Shown piece after piece: positions 15,125 through 23,701 of a stretch of 64,000 bases of DNA. Source of the DNA: CAVQBP01 sp963848195 (GTDB lineage: Bacteria > Bacteroidota > Ignavibacteria > Ignavibacteriales > Ignavibacteriaceae); assembly GCA_963848195.1 (NCBI GenBank), contig CAWKCY010000016.1, positions 1 through 64,000 on the forward strand, in the 5' to 3' direction. Position 1 is the first letter of the stretch. Every line of letters begins with the position of its first letter. The position numbers and the translations under genes are program-made. Under the pieces are notes generated by a model that saw nothing but the letters and a program-made list of their open reading frames with translations, made no database searches and was not told the origin of the DNA.

Positions 15125-15901
15125 ATGAAGATACCCTGGACATTATATGCATCCGAATTTATAGGAACTGCATTATTAGTTTTAGTGGGGGTTTCTTTTG
15201 TAATACTGGATTTTGGTGCCGGAAGCCCTGTACTTAATCTGCTACCAGATGCAGGGCTCAGAAGAGCTATTACTGGATTTCTATTTGGTTCAACAGGTGC
15301 ATTAATAGCAGTATCCCGGATAGGGAAAGAGAGTGGTGCACATATTAACCCGGTAGTTACACTTGGATTTTGGATACAGGGAAAAATTATCCCGATACAG
15401 GCATTTGGGTATATAGTAGCGCAATTGGCCGGGGGTATAGCAGGTGCATTACCGCTATTATGTTGGGGGCAAACGGGGAGTTCGGTAATCTATGGCGCTA
15501 CTTTTCCAGGTCAGGGGTATTCATTTTGGGCAGCATTACTGGGGGAAACAGCAACAACTTTTGCTTTAGTATTCTTGCTTTTTTTATTTGTAGGTCACAA
15601 AAAATTGCGACAATTTACTCCGTTGTTATTTCCTATTCTTTATGCAATAATGGTATATTTGGAAGCTCCTATATCAGGGACAAGCACTAATCAGGCGCGT
15701 ACACTTGGTCCATCGGTAATTTCAGGAGATTGGTCTGGCTGGTGGATTTATTGGTTAGGACCAATCGCCGGAGCAGTAATTGGTGTAATGGTACACAGGT
15801 TAAGATGGTTTGAAAATTTTGAAATAAAAGTAGCAAAGCTGTATCATTTTCAGCATGACCGTCATGGTGTGTTTTCAAAAGGAGCTGAAGGATCAAGTTA
15901 A
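15125..15901 (+). CDS. MIP/aquaporin-family channel with altered NPA boxes
   Basis: The product has 258 residues and six hydrophobic segments plus two half-helices. The first box is S-G-A-H-I-N-P-V-V-T-L (70-80) and the second G-T-S-T-N-Q-A-R-T-L-G-P-S-V (185-198), so the two NPA signatures read NPV and NQA. The Arg after the second box (Arg192), which forms the selectivity filter, is kept. The family conducts water or small neutral solutes. The substitutions make the solute uncertain. The gene is divergent from the formyltransferase and has no operon partner. The start is supported by position only; GGAATAAGA precedes the ATG weakly. Confidence 0.85.
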   Translation: MKIPWTLYASEFIGTALLVLVGVSFVILDFGAGSPVLNLLPDAGLRRAITGFLFGSTGALIAVSRIGKESGAHINPVVTLGFWIQGKIIPIQAFGYIVAQLAGGIAGALPLLCWGQTGSSVIYGATFPGQGYSFWAALLGETATTFALVFLLFLFVGHKKLRQFTPLLFPILYAIMVYLEAPISGTSTNQARTLGPSVISGDWSGWWIYWLGPIAGAVIGVMVHRLRWFENFEIKVAKLYHFQHDRHGVFSKGAEGSS

Positions 15902-16097
15902 GTTCAGGATTAGCTTAGACAGTTGGACTGAAAAGTTCCAAATGACAAGATACAAACTAAAAATAAATCACAATTTCAAAATTCAAAATTTCAAACATAA
16001 TATTAAAATTACTATTCTTTTTTTAGGAATTGACAATTCTTTTGGATTGAGTAGCGGACATGTTATCCTTTGGATAAAGAAGCTTTGTGGATCTTTT

Positions 16098-16784
16098 CTA
16101 TATGTTTAAGGTTGCGGCATAGGTAGAGGTCCAATAATTTGCTTTGTTATTAGTATCATCTGAAACAGCAGCTATATAAATAATCTGTTTGTAGTATTTT
16201 TTAAATAATGAGATTTGATTATCATTTAAGTCCAATTGAATTGAATATAAGTCTTTGGCTGATGGTGAAGTCACATTAGACAATATCGAATCAAGGGTAA
16301 ATGGTTCTTCTTTCTCATTAGCCGGATCATAAAAATAGATGACGCTATGTATTTGAAAAGGCAGAGTGACAGCTTGTTTAGGATTCGGATTTTTTAGATT
16401 TAAAGTAAAACTAATTTTATTTTTATCAAAGGATAAGTTCTCAACCATAAGGGGAACGGCGGCCGGTGTTATAATATTTTCTAGTGTAAAAATGCCTTCG
16501 CCAACTAGTTTAATATTGTGTATAATAATCTTTTGGTTGGAATTTGTTCCGGAAATTTTAGCGGAATTCCAGACTTCTTTAAGAGCGGGGATAGAATTAA
16601 TGAACCGAGCAAAGTATACAGAAATGGCAAATTTACTTCTTGCAGATTTAGCAGCCTTAGTTTTAGCAGGTTTATAATTTGGCGGTCTAACAGACATAAC
16701 TGTTTTACCGTTAAGCTGACGAAAAACCATATTACCAAGCTTTCCGTTTATTTCACCAAGAATTTCTTTATTTATTATAGCCAT
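16098..16784 (-). CDS. DUF6266-like protein, copy 2
   Basis: The product has 228 residues, nearly the same length as the copy at 1705-2388. Shared landmarks are E/V-x-G-x-x-x-G-K/R-L-G-N near residue 12-18, a N-G-K/E-T segment, R-P near 33, a basic stretch followed by R-x-K-F, a V-W-x-x-x-K segment near 68, N-I-I-T-P near 105 and a closing I/L-x-x-A-A/G-A-V. Sequence identity elsewhere is low by eye, so the duplication is old. The N-terminal 60 residues are strongly basic (K-P-A-K-T-K-A-A-K-S-A-R), compatible with nucleic-acid or envelope binding. An 11-bp tandem array lies 64 bases upstream. Function unknown. Confidence 0.6.
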   Translation of the reverse strand: MAIINKEILGEINGKLGNMVFRQLNGKTVMSVRPPNYKPAKTKAAKSARSKFAISVYFARFINSIPALKEVWNSAKISGTNSNQKIIIHNIKLVGEGIFTLENIITPAAVPLMVENLSFDKNKISFTLNLKNPNPKQAVTLPFQIHSVIYFYDPANEKEEPFTLDSILSNVTSPSAKDLYSIQLDLNDNQISLFKKYYKQIIYIAAVSDDTNNKANYWTSTYAATLNI

Positions 16785-16847
16785 TTTAAGTTCCCAATAT
16801 GTTGAATAGTTGATGAATAAATATACGCATATTTATAGTTAATTTCT

Positions 16848-16902
16848 AGCGTATTCATAGCGTATTCATTCCGTATTTAAAGCGTTTTCATAGCGTATTC
16901 AT
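16848..16902 (+). repeat. 11-bp tandem repeat array, five units (TAGCGTATTCA)
   Basis: CG dinucleotides fall at 16850, 16861, 16872, 16883 and 16894, exactly 11 bases apart. Units are TAGCGTATTCA (three), TTCCGTATTTA and AAGCGTTTTCA. It lies directly upstream of the second DUF6266-like gene. Confidence 0.92.
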
Positions 16903-17064
16903 TATTGTTTTGAATGGGATTGAATACGAGATGAGTGGGTTAAATTAAAGTATTTGATTTGGGGATGTTCAACTTCGACAATGCGCATTTGGATAAAAAG
17001 GCTGTGTAAAAAGTCCGGGAAACCGTTAAAACGATTAACAAAAGTTTCGTTTTTGTTTCATTTT

Positions 17065-17084
17065 CCAACGGTTAAAACCGTTGG
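17065..17084 (+). repeat. Dispersed hairpin, copy 1 (CCAACGGTT type)
   Basis: CCAACGGTT-AA-AACCGTTGG is a perfect 9-bp stem, followed by TTAATGATATTCACA. Similar context recurs at 23631 and 32483. A degenerate CCGTTAAAACGATT text precedes it. Confidence 0.9.
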
Positions 17085-17179
17085 TTAATGATATTCACAT
17101 TGGTTCTAGATTCCAACGGCAATATATGATATTCACAGAGGCCTGGAAAGCAGGGGGAATAGATAGAGTTCTTATAATG

Positions 17180-17557
17180 TTATTCTTTTAATTCAAAGAG
17201 ATTGCCATCGTAGTCTGATATAAAGGTCAGAATTGTTGAACCTTTGGGGATTTCGATAACTTTCAGATTAGCTGTTTTGCATTTATTAACGATATTTTTT
17301 AAGCTGGTTACTTTAATGCAGGAATGAACTATTTGTTTTTCCGATGGTTTATAGTCATGATAAACTAATATTTCGAAATCTATATTACTGTTTCGGTAAT
17401 GAATAATAAGTATCTCATAATTAATGCCGAAAATAGATTGAGCGAGGCTTTGGTCGAGAATTTTAGGAATAGATTTTTCGAGACCTAATATATTAGCGAA
17501 AAAACTGTCCGCATTTTGTTGACTGCTTGCGGGAAGCCCGATATGGATAAAATCCAT
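17180..17557 (-). CDS. VOC-superfamily (glyoxalase-like) protein
   Basis: The product has 125 residues with the paired beta-alpha-beta-beta-beta look of VOC proteins: M-D-F-I-H-I-G-L at the N-terminus, H-S-C-I-K-V at about 84-89 and I-S-D-Y-D-G-N-L-F-E-L at the end. Metal-ligand candidates are His5 in the first module, His84 and the final Glu. VOC enzymes perform isomerisations, dioxygenations or lyase reactions on small metabolites. It is the last gene of an operon after the dehydrogenase (12-base gap) and lsrF, so it probably acts on the same small ketose-like substrate. Confidence 0.75.
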   Translation of the reverse strand: MDFIHIGLPASSQQNADSFFANILGLEKSIPKILDQSLAQSIFGINYEILIIHYRNSNIDFEILVYHDYKPSEKQIVHSCIKVTSLKNIVNKCKTANLKVIEIPKGSTILTFISDYDGNLFELKE

Positions 17558-17569
17558 GCAGCATTCCTT

Positions 17570-18586
17570 TTAATTTTCTTGAGGTTTGATTATTACTTTA
17601 AGAGATGAAGTTCCATCCAAGACCAGTTTAAATCCTTTGTCAGTCTCTTTTAACGGGAGCCTATGAGTAATTAAATCATCAACGATTATATCCTGGTTAG
17701 ATATTAGATTTATAGCTTCTTCAATATCCGGAGGACCGCAATAATAAGATGTTAGAATTCGTATCTCTTTCCTCCAGAAATCATTGACAGGAACAATGAC
17801 GTCTTTTTCTGGTCCGGGAACAGTAAATAGGACAACAACGCCGCCCATATCAACAGTTTCCCAGGCCTGTTTTAGAGCAGACAAGGAAGAGGTAGTAACA
17901 ATAACCACATCAGCTTTCTTTCCATTAGCGGCTATTAGCTGCTCCGGAACATTAGATGCGGCATAAATAGTATGATCGGCACCAAAGCTTTGTGCAAGTT
18001 CGAGTCTGCTTTTATTTATATCGGTAGCAATTACTTTACATTTTTTAAATTTGGCAAGTTTGGTATGCAGAAGGCCTGACATACCCGAACCGAGAATGAG
18101 GACGGTCTGGTTTTCCTCTATAGATGCAAGTCTCTGTGCTCTAACAACGCAAGCCAATGGTTCTATAAAAGTAGATTGATCGAAGGTCACATTATCCGGT
18201 AATAAATAAGAACCGTTTTTTGCTAATTCTTTTGGGACTAAAATAAATTCTGCAAATCCGCCGGGCAGCCTATCTTTAACTCCGGTGCATTGAGGATAAT
18301 GTCCTTTTAAGCAATAGCTGCATTTGAGACAAGGCACTTTGGGTGCAATAAAAAGTCTGTCTCCTTTTTTGAATTTATTTACTCCGTCACCAACTTCAAC
18401 AACCTCCACACCTACTTCATGACCTTGTACGAGCGGAGCTCTGGGGAGCCGGTACCATTCAACAATATCGCTGCCGCATATACCGCAGGAGAAAACCTTA
18501 ACCAGCATTTCACCAGGGCCGGGAGAAGGAGTTAATACTTCTTCCAACCTTATGTTGTTATTATTATACCACATGGATACTTTCAT
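17570..18586 (-). CDS. Zinc-dependent alcohol/polyol dehydrogenase (MDR family)
   Basis: The product has 338 residues, normal for the medium-chain dehydrogenase family. Cys37 in C-G-I-C-G-S-D, with His56 and Glu57 in G-H-E-V, supplies the catalytic zinc site. Cys86, Cys89, Cys92 and Cys100 (C-L-K-C-S-Y-C-L-K-G-H-Y-P-Q-C) form the structural zinc lobe. A Rossmann motif L-G-S-G-M-S-G-L-L lies near 165. The closest subgroups are threonine, sorbitol and galactitol-phosphate dehydrogenases, so a polyol or hydroxyketone is the likely substrate. It is encoded 70 bases after lsrF on the same strand and 12 bases before the VOC gene. Confidence 0.85.
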   Translation of the reverse strand: MKVSMWYNNNNIRLEEVLTPSPGPGEMLVKVFSCGICGSDIVEWYRLPRAPLVQGHEVGVEVVEVGDGVNKFKKGDRLFIAPKVPCLKCSYCLKGHYPQCTGVKDRLPGGFAEFILVPKELAKNGSYLLPDNVTFDQSTFIEPLACVVRAQRLASIEENQTVLILGSGMSGLLHTKLAKFKKCKVIATDINKSRLELAQSFGADHTIYAASNVPEQLIAANGKKADVVIVTTSSLSALKQAWETVDMGGVVVLFTVPGPEKDVIVPVNDFWRKEIRILTSYYCGPPDIEEAINLISNQDIIVDDLITHRLPLKETDKGFKLVLDGTSSLKVIIKPQEN

Positions 18587-18656
18587 AATCTTCCTCTTCA
18601 GCTGTTTATCAGGTGATTTTATGTGATTCAGAGCGACAACATCTGTGTAACTTGAG

Positions 18657-19562
18657 TTACTTATTATTCTTTAAAGTATTATAAAGTTCAAAGGCTTTTT
18701 CCGGAGTTTCATTATCATGAACAACAGCTCTAACCGCTTTAACCATAGCGATAGGTGAATCGGCCTGAAAAATATTCCTACCCATATCTACCCCGGCAGC
18801 GCCTTCCTGAATCGCATTATAAGCCATCTTTAGAGCATCAGGTTCGGGAATTTTTTTGCCGCCGGCTATGACAATGGGTACCGGGCATGATGCAGTAACT
18901 GTTTCAAATCCTTCGGAGACATAATAAGTTTTGATATATTGAGCTCCCAGTTCTGCACAAATGCGGGTGGCTAATCTAAAATATTTTGCATCGCGTACCA
19001 TATCCTTACCAACAGCTGTTACAGCGAGAGTAGGTATACCGTAACGTAATCCCATATCTACCATTTTTGTCATATTAGTGATTGATTCCCTTTCATGTTC
19101 ACCGCCGATAAATACCTGTACAGCCATAGCAGATGCATTTAAACGTACGGCATCTTCAATGTCTACGGCAAGTGATTCATTGGAGAGTTCTTTAAGAATG
19201 CTTGTACCACCGGAAACTCTAAGTACAATTGATTTTTGAGTTTGAGGCGGGATAATAGACCTTAAGATGCCGCGAGTAAGCATAAGAGTATCGGCATAGG
19301 GTTCGAGCGGGAGTATATTCAAATCGATTCGTTCAAGTCCGGTAGTAGGACCTTGAAAATAGCCATGGTCAATAGCGAGCATGACAGTTCTACCACTGAT
19401 AGGATTAAATATTCTTCCCAGTCTATTTTTCATACCCCAATCTTGTGAATTCGCTCCTTTTAGGAAAAAGGTTTCTGATTTCTGAGGTATATTTGTATAA
19501 TATTGTTTTGATTCTGTTGTTCCATCGGTATCGGGCATATTAAATCTCCTTAAATTATTCAA
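18657..19562 (-). CDS. lsrF: LsrF-type class I aldolase / thiolase
   Basis: The product has 301 residues and matches the LsrF family along its length: D-W-G-M-K-N-R-L-x-R-I-F-N-P, G-R-T-V-M-L-A-I-D-H-G-Y-F-Q-G-P-T-T-G-L-E-R-I-D, C-P-V-P-I-V-I-A-G-G-K-K and G-V-D-M-G-R-N-I-F-Q. The Schiff-base Lys lies in Y-I-K-T-Y-Y-V. In E. coli LsrF is a thiolase that ends breakdown of phosphorylated autoinducer-2. Here no lsrACDB transporter, lsrK, lsrR or lsrG is nearby; instead an MDR dehydrogenase and a VOC protein follow. The enzyme may therefore serve AI-2 turnover with other partners, or a related ketose-phosphate pathway. The N-terminal ~25 residues are not conserved and the start could be slightly downstream. 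Confidence 0.85.
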   Translation of the reverse strand: MNNLRRFNMPDTDGTTESKQYYTNIPQKSETFFLKGANSQDWGMKNRLGRIFNPISGRTVMLAIDHGYFQGPTTGLERIDLNILPLEPYADTLMLTRGILRSIIPPQTQKSIVLRVSGGTSILKELSNESLAVDIEDAVRLNASAMAVQVFIGGEHERESITNMTKMVDMGLRYGIPTLAVTAVGKDMVRDAKYFRLATRICAELGAQYIKTYYVSEGFETVTASCPVPIVIAGGKKIPEPDALKMAYNAIQEGAAGVDMGRNIFQADSPIAMVKAVRAVVHDNETPEKAFELYNTLKNNK

Positions 19563-19849
19563 AAGATTAAGCGTCTATGCCGCTAAATATTTTAGATATT
19601 GTTATTAAATTTAATAAAGTTCCATTAGAATAAGTAGAATTGAAACAAACAACCCTTATAAAAAAACATTTTAACTATATTATTTCAATATAAAATTAAA
19701 AAACTATAGCGTAAAATTCATTATTCATTTGAATTCGTTTACTGGATTGATAGGTTAATCTATGAATTAGGAACAATTATCTTCTTGAGATTTTTAAATG
19801 AGGAAGATCCTTTATTTGAAAAGTCAGATAATGTAAATTCATATTAAGA

Positions 19850-20788
19850 TCAATCAGCTAATTTGTTATATCTCTGTTCTATATTTGAGTCCTCCGGTTC
19901 TTTTTTCATAAGTTTTATTCTCTCATCTTTATTTTCAATCCACCGGTAGAACCAAGATATTCCGTAATGCTGAAAATAATAATCTTTGCTATTATATATT
20001 TTATCGTCAAAAGCTTCATCAAGATTAATGAACGAGTAACCTTGTTGCTTCAGAGCATTTATCAATTTATTAAACGAAACTGTATTTAATAAATTTGTAT
20101 GGCATAAATAAATCTGTCGGATATTTCTGCCGATAATTTTTTTTGCTGCTTCATCAAAGAATTGGAAGAGCTTAATCGTAAAACCGATATATTCCTCAAT
20201 TATTTCATTTGCTGCTTTTGTATTTCCCTCTTTGATATATTTAATATATAAGGCGTTATACATGTAATCCGAGCTTTCAATGGTGAATGGAACAATTACA
20301 TATCCTCTATGACTTAAAAAGTCATAGATTTCCGCTTTTGAAATGCTGTCCTTTCCTGTACAGTTAAAAGGAAATCGGAAGTATTTAAGGTTTTCATTTT
20401 CTTTCTTTAATAGTTCTTTTGTTAAAGCTTCGCCTTGAATAATATCACCCTCAAAAGCAGAAAGTGTTGTATCGGCATAATTGATATGACTATATGTATG
20501 ATTACCTATCGTTACTCGTGGATTACTAACCCATTTTTTAAGCAGTGAAAGTCTCCGGTCAGTTTCTCCTTCTTTTATAAATGATTTTTCATTAACAAAA
20601 ACGGTAACCGGGATATTTAGTTTAGTAATGGAATATAAAAGAGAATCAGATGCTTTTTCTATTTCATCAATAGAGTTGCCGTTAAATGCATAACACAAGT
20701 CGTCCATTGTTATAGTAACGTATTTTTCTTGCGAAAAGGATAAATTATATAACGATAAATGAATTAGTAATATTATAATCGTTTTCAT
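19850..20788 (-). CDS. Exported polysaccharide deacetylase-like protein
   Basis: The product has 312 residues with a signal peptide (residues 1-19, ending S-F-S). NodB-type motifs are present: T-I-T-M-D-D (25-30) with the catalytic and metal Asp, N-H-T-Y-S-H (96-101) with two metal His, and R-F-P-F (138-141). Later motifs are weaker (L-C-H-T-N near 230). The family removes acetyl groups from chitin-, peptidoglycan- or exopolysaccharide-type polymers. The preceding 90 bases hold three ATGTCTATAT copies that may be a control site. The gene is not in an operon. Confidence 0.8.
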   Translation of the reverse strand: MKTIIILLIHLSLYNLSFSQEKYVTITMDDLCYAFNGNSIDEIEKASDSLLYSITKLNIPVTVFVNEKSFIKEGETDRRLSLLKKWVSNPRVTIGNHTYSHINYADTTLSAFEGDIIQGEALTKELLKKENENLKYFRFPFNCTGKDSISKAEIYDFLSHRGYVIVPFTIESSDYMYNALYIKYIKEGNTKAANEIIEEYIGFTIKLFQFFDEAAKKIIGRNIRQIYLCHTNLLNTVSFNKLINALKQQGYSFINLDEAFDDKIYNSKDYYFQHYGISWFYRWIENKDERIKLMKKEPEDSNIEQRYNKLAD

Positions 20789-21372
20789 TAGATACCTATG
20801 TATTGAAAAAATTATTTAAATATGTTATATACCTAACTTTATTCCCAGATGTCTATATCTAGACATTTTATGTCTATATGGTTACATGTCTATATTTTAC
20901 TTCTATCAAAAACTCTTCTTATTGATATTTTATGACCCAAAAATTTCTTCATTATTCAATAAATCCTCTGTCGACTAGTTCGGGACAAAGCTTCACCATT
21001 TCGATTACAATTATTTATTTGGGGAATATTTTTCCAACGAATTGTCTTATTCTCCCCACTCTTTTTTTATGATAATTTTAATTTATTTCAAAAAAAGAAT
21101 TTATCAATAAATATTTTAGAAATAACCTTTTGAATTTAGCTCACAATTATAGTACCCGAATTATTTAATCAATAATTCGATAGTAAAGTTCTTTTCCGAA
21201 GCCAAGCAATTGGGTAACATCTCCGAATACCTTTATTCTTAAAGAATATCATTAAAGGTTTATTTGAAGATTGTATTAATATCAAATTATTTTTGGCTCT
21301 TTAGTATTTCAAATGCAATCAGAGTGAGAATAGCGTGAGAAAAGTCTGTAACTCCTTATCTTAAAACGCTAT
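20789..21372. other. Intergenic region, no gene
   Basis: Over 580 bases I see no coding frame. The part next to the deacetylase start holds an ATGTCTATAT repeat cluster (20849-20895). An AATAGCGT/ACGCTATT pair (21329 and 21366) brackets the tail of ssrA, but the long loop makes it a weak terminator candidate. Confidence 0.6.
20849..20895. promoter_or_regulatory. Possible operator: three ATGTCTATAT repeats, one within a palindrome
   Basis: ATGTCTATAT occurs at 20849, 20870 and 20886. The first is part of the palindrome ATGTCTA-TATC-TAGACAT. The cluster lies 60-107 bases upstream of the deacetylase start. The role as a binding site is inferred from spacing and symmetry only. Confidence 0.35.
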
Positions 21373-21730
<358 letters not shown>

Positions 21731-21769
21731 TTAGTTAGTACTGAGTAGTTAGTAGTTAGTATGGAGTAC

Positions 21770-22321
21770 TTAGTACTTAGTCCAGATGATATCTGGAAGG
21801 TTAGAGATTTTATTTTCATAACGAGAAAGAACAAAAAACAAATCAGATAAACGGTTAAGAAATATAACTATATTTTGGTTAATTTGTTCCAAAGAATTTA
21901 AAGCAATAACTCTTCTTTCGGCTCTGCGCGTAATGGTACGGCAAATATGCAGAATAGCGGCAGATTTTGAGCCTCCGGGAATAATAAAATTTTTAAGTAC
22001 ATCTAATTTTTCTTCAAAAAAATCGATAGATTTTTCGATTTCTTCATAAAATTCGCCAGGAACGCGTAATATATTTTTTTTACTATTTTCAATAGAATGC
22101 GGGGAAGAAAGATCAGTTCCGACTGTAAAAAGCTGATTCTGGATTTTATTCAGCAGTGATTTAATGGATTCATCCTGAGTTTCAGTAACAGCTAAACCTA
22201 TAAAAGAATTAAGTTCATCGATAGTTCCATAAGCTTCAATACGGGGGGAATTTTTGGAAATTCTTGAGCCGCCGAAAAGTCCGGTTTCCCCTTTATCACC
22301 GGTTTTAGTATAAATTTTCAT
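21770..22321 (-). CDS. Cob(I)yrinic acid a,c-diamide adenosyltransferase (PduO type)
   Basis: The product has 183 residues, standard for PduO-type ATP:cob(I)alamin adenosyltransferases. The N-terminal ATP-binding motif K-I-Y-T-K-T-G-D-K-G-E-T-G-L-F-G-G (2-18) is intact, and so are R-I-E-A-Y-G-T-I-D-E-L-N-S (28-40) and the C-terminal C-R-T-I-T-R-R-A-E-R-R (about 127-137). The enzyme makes adenosylcobalamin from ATP and reduced corrinoid. It overlaps the ygfZ-like gene by 4 bases (ATGA), so the two are coupled, with ygfZ first. Confidence 0.93.
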   Translation of the reverse strand: MKIYTKTGDKGETGLFGGSRISKNSPRIEAYGTIDELNSFIGLAVTETQDESIKSLLNKIQNQLFTVGTDLSSPHSIENSKKNILRVPGEFYEEIEKSIDFFEEKLDVLKNFIIPGGSKSAAILHICRTITRRAERRVIALNSLEQINQNIVIFLNRLSDLFFVLSRYENKISNLPDIIWTKY

Positions 22322-23421
22322 TTTCTAAAAGGGAGAGTTTTAACTGAAACTTGAACGGAAGTTCCTGCTTCATTTTTTGCAATTAAAATAGTTTCTTCCA
22401 TCATAAATTCCTTTTTAATGTATGCGAGTCCGATGTAATTTTTTAATTTAGGGGAATAACCAATAGAAGTGATAATACCGGCATCATTTCCATTTTCATT
22501 AAACAGAAGAAATTTTTCATTCTGATTAACAGGTTCAGAAAAAATTACACCCATCAAGTATTTCTGAACTTTCTCATAAGTATCTAAGCGGGCGATAACT
22601 TCCTGTCCAATATAGCATCCTTTCTTAAAATCAACAGAATTTAAAAGTCTTGCTTCATGAGGGTTATAATCAGAATTTATTTCATCGGGGGCGGAAGGAA
22701 TCCCATTTTCTATTCTATAAACATTATAAGAATCCTCACCGACCAGACTGAAGTTAAAAATTCCTTTATTTTCAATCATATATTTGACGAGCTGCATTCC
22801 ATTTTCGATATTTGCTATCAACCAGAACCTTATTTTTTCAGTTCTATCCAATATTTTCAATAAAAAGAAAATCATACCATCAGCGTTGATGACCTTAAAA
22901 GAATTAAGCTTTATTGCATTAACGATATTTCCGCAAATAAGAGTAGTAAAAGAATCGGACTGTGGACCGATTAATTCGAGGATGGTATATTTTCCATTAA
23001 CATCTGCAACCTTAACATCATCTGCAATAATATATTTTTGAATCCAGCTAAATACTTTAGCCTGGTTTTCAGAATTGCAAACTAATAACTGATAATCTTC
23101 AAAATTGATTACAGTAGAAAAATCTATAATGCGCCCTTTCTCAGATGTGAAAACAGTATTAACAATCCCTTCTTTCGGAAGGTTTTTGATAGAATTAGTA
23201 GTAATTCTATGGAGAAAATCAAGAGAATCATTCCCTTTAATTTCTATAATCCCGTAATGCGAAATATCTCTAAGACCGACCCCATCGTATAAGGCATCGA
23301 GTTCTTCCTGAGTTGAACCGAAATTCTTTATAATTTTTTTACCATTTACAAACTCAGCTTTATAACCTAAGGACTCATAGTAATCCATCATGGGGAATGA
23401 TTTTTCTTCCACTTCAATCAT
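22318..23421 (-). CDS. ygfZ: YgfZ/GcvT-like folate-binding protein
   Basis: The product has 367 residues. The C-terminal third contains K-K-G-C-Y-I-G-Q-E-V-I-A-R-L, the Y-g-f-Z signature K-G-C-Y-x-G-Q-E with its conserved Cys. The N-terminal half resembles the glycine cleavage T-protein tetrahydrofolate fold (G-V-G-L-R-D-I-S-H-Y-G, F-L-H-R-I-T-T-N). YgfZ supports assembly or repair of iron-sulfur enzymes in a folate-dependent manner. It is longer than E. coli YgfZ (326) by the N-terminal part shared with T-protein. The absence of gcvH or gcvP nearby favours YgfZ over GcvT. Confidence 0.85.
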   Translation of the reverse strand: MIEVEEKSFPMMDYYESLGYKAEFVNGKKIIKNFGSTQEELDALYDGVGLRDISHYGIIEIKGNDSLDFLHRITTNSIKNLPKEGIVNTVFTSEKGRIIDFSTVINFEDYQLLVCNSENQAKVFSWIQKYIIADDVKVADVNGKYTILELIGPQSDSFTTLICGNIVNAIKLNSFKVINADGMIFFLLKILDRTEKIRFWLIANIENGMQLVKYMIENKGIFNFSLVGEDSYNVYRIENGIPSAPDEINSDYNPHEARLLNSVDFKKGCYIGQEVIARLDTYEKVQKYLMGVIFSEPVNQNEKFLLFNENGNDAGIITSIGYSPKLKNYIGLAYIKKEFMMEETILIAKNEAGTSVQVSVKTLPFRK

Positions 23422-23701
23422 GTTAACATAACCTCTATTAAATTAAACCTTAAATTTTAAAATATTCTATAGAATATACAATCCAAAAACAACTGCAACA
23501 TTACCAATGACTTTATGCGGCTAAAGCCATTTCCATCTTACTTATTTAATCCCCTTGACTAAAGAGGCTATGTGAAAATACAGAAAAACCGTTAAAACGG
23601 TTGTTGAAACTTTCATTTTTGCTCCATTTTCCAACGGTTAAAACCGTTGGTTAATGATATTTACACAGGCTCTAAAGTCAAGGGCAATTGAACTTCAATT
23701 A
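23422..23701. other. Intergenic region with dispersed hairpins
   Basis: Contains a GGCTAAAGCC hairpin text near 23519 and the CCAACGGTT hairpin at 23631-23650 in the usual context; no gene. Confidence 0.65.
23631..23650 (+). repeat. Dispersed hairpin, copy 2 (CCAACGGTT type)
   Basis: The stem is identical to that at 17065-17084 and is followed by TTAATGATATTTACACAGGC. A second short stem AACCGTTAAAACGGTT lies 45 bases to its left. Confidence 0.9.

Larger units (their letters stand above)
16785..17179. other. Intergenic region with an 11-bp array and a dispersed hairpin
   Basis: No gene is visible. It contains the 11-bp array at 16848-16902 and the CCAACGGTT hairpin element around 17010-17135. 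Confidence 0.7.

Noticed and set aside
16366..16805. Plus-strand frames of 95-103 codons over the second DUF6266-like gene
   Set aside because: They overlap the paralogue-supported minus-strand gene and have no family features.
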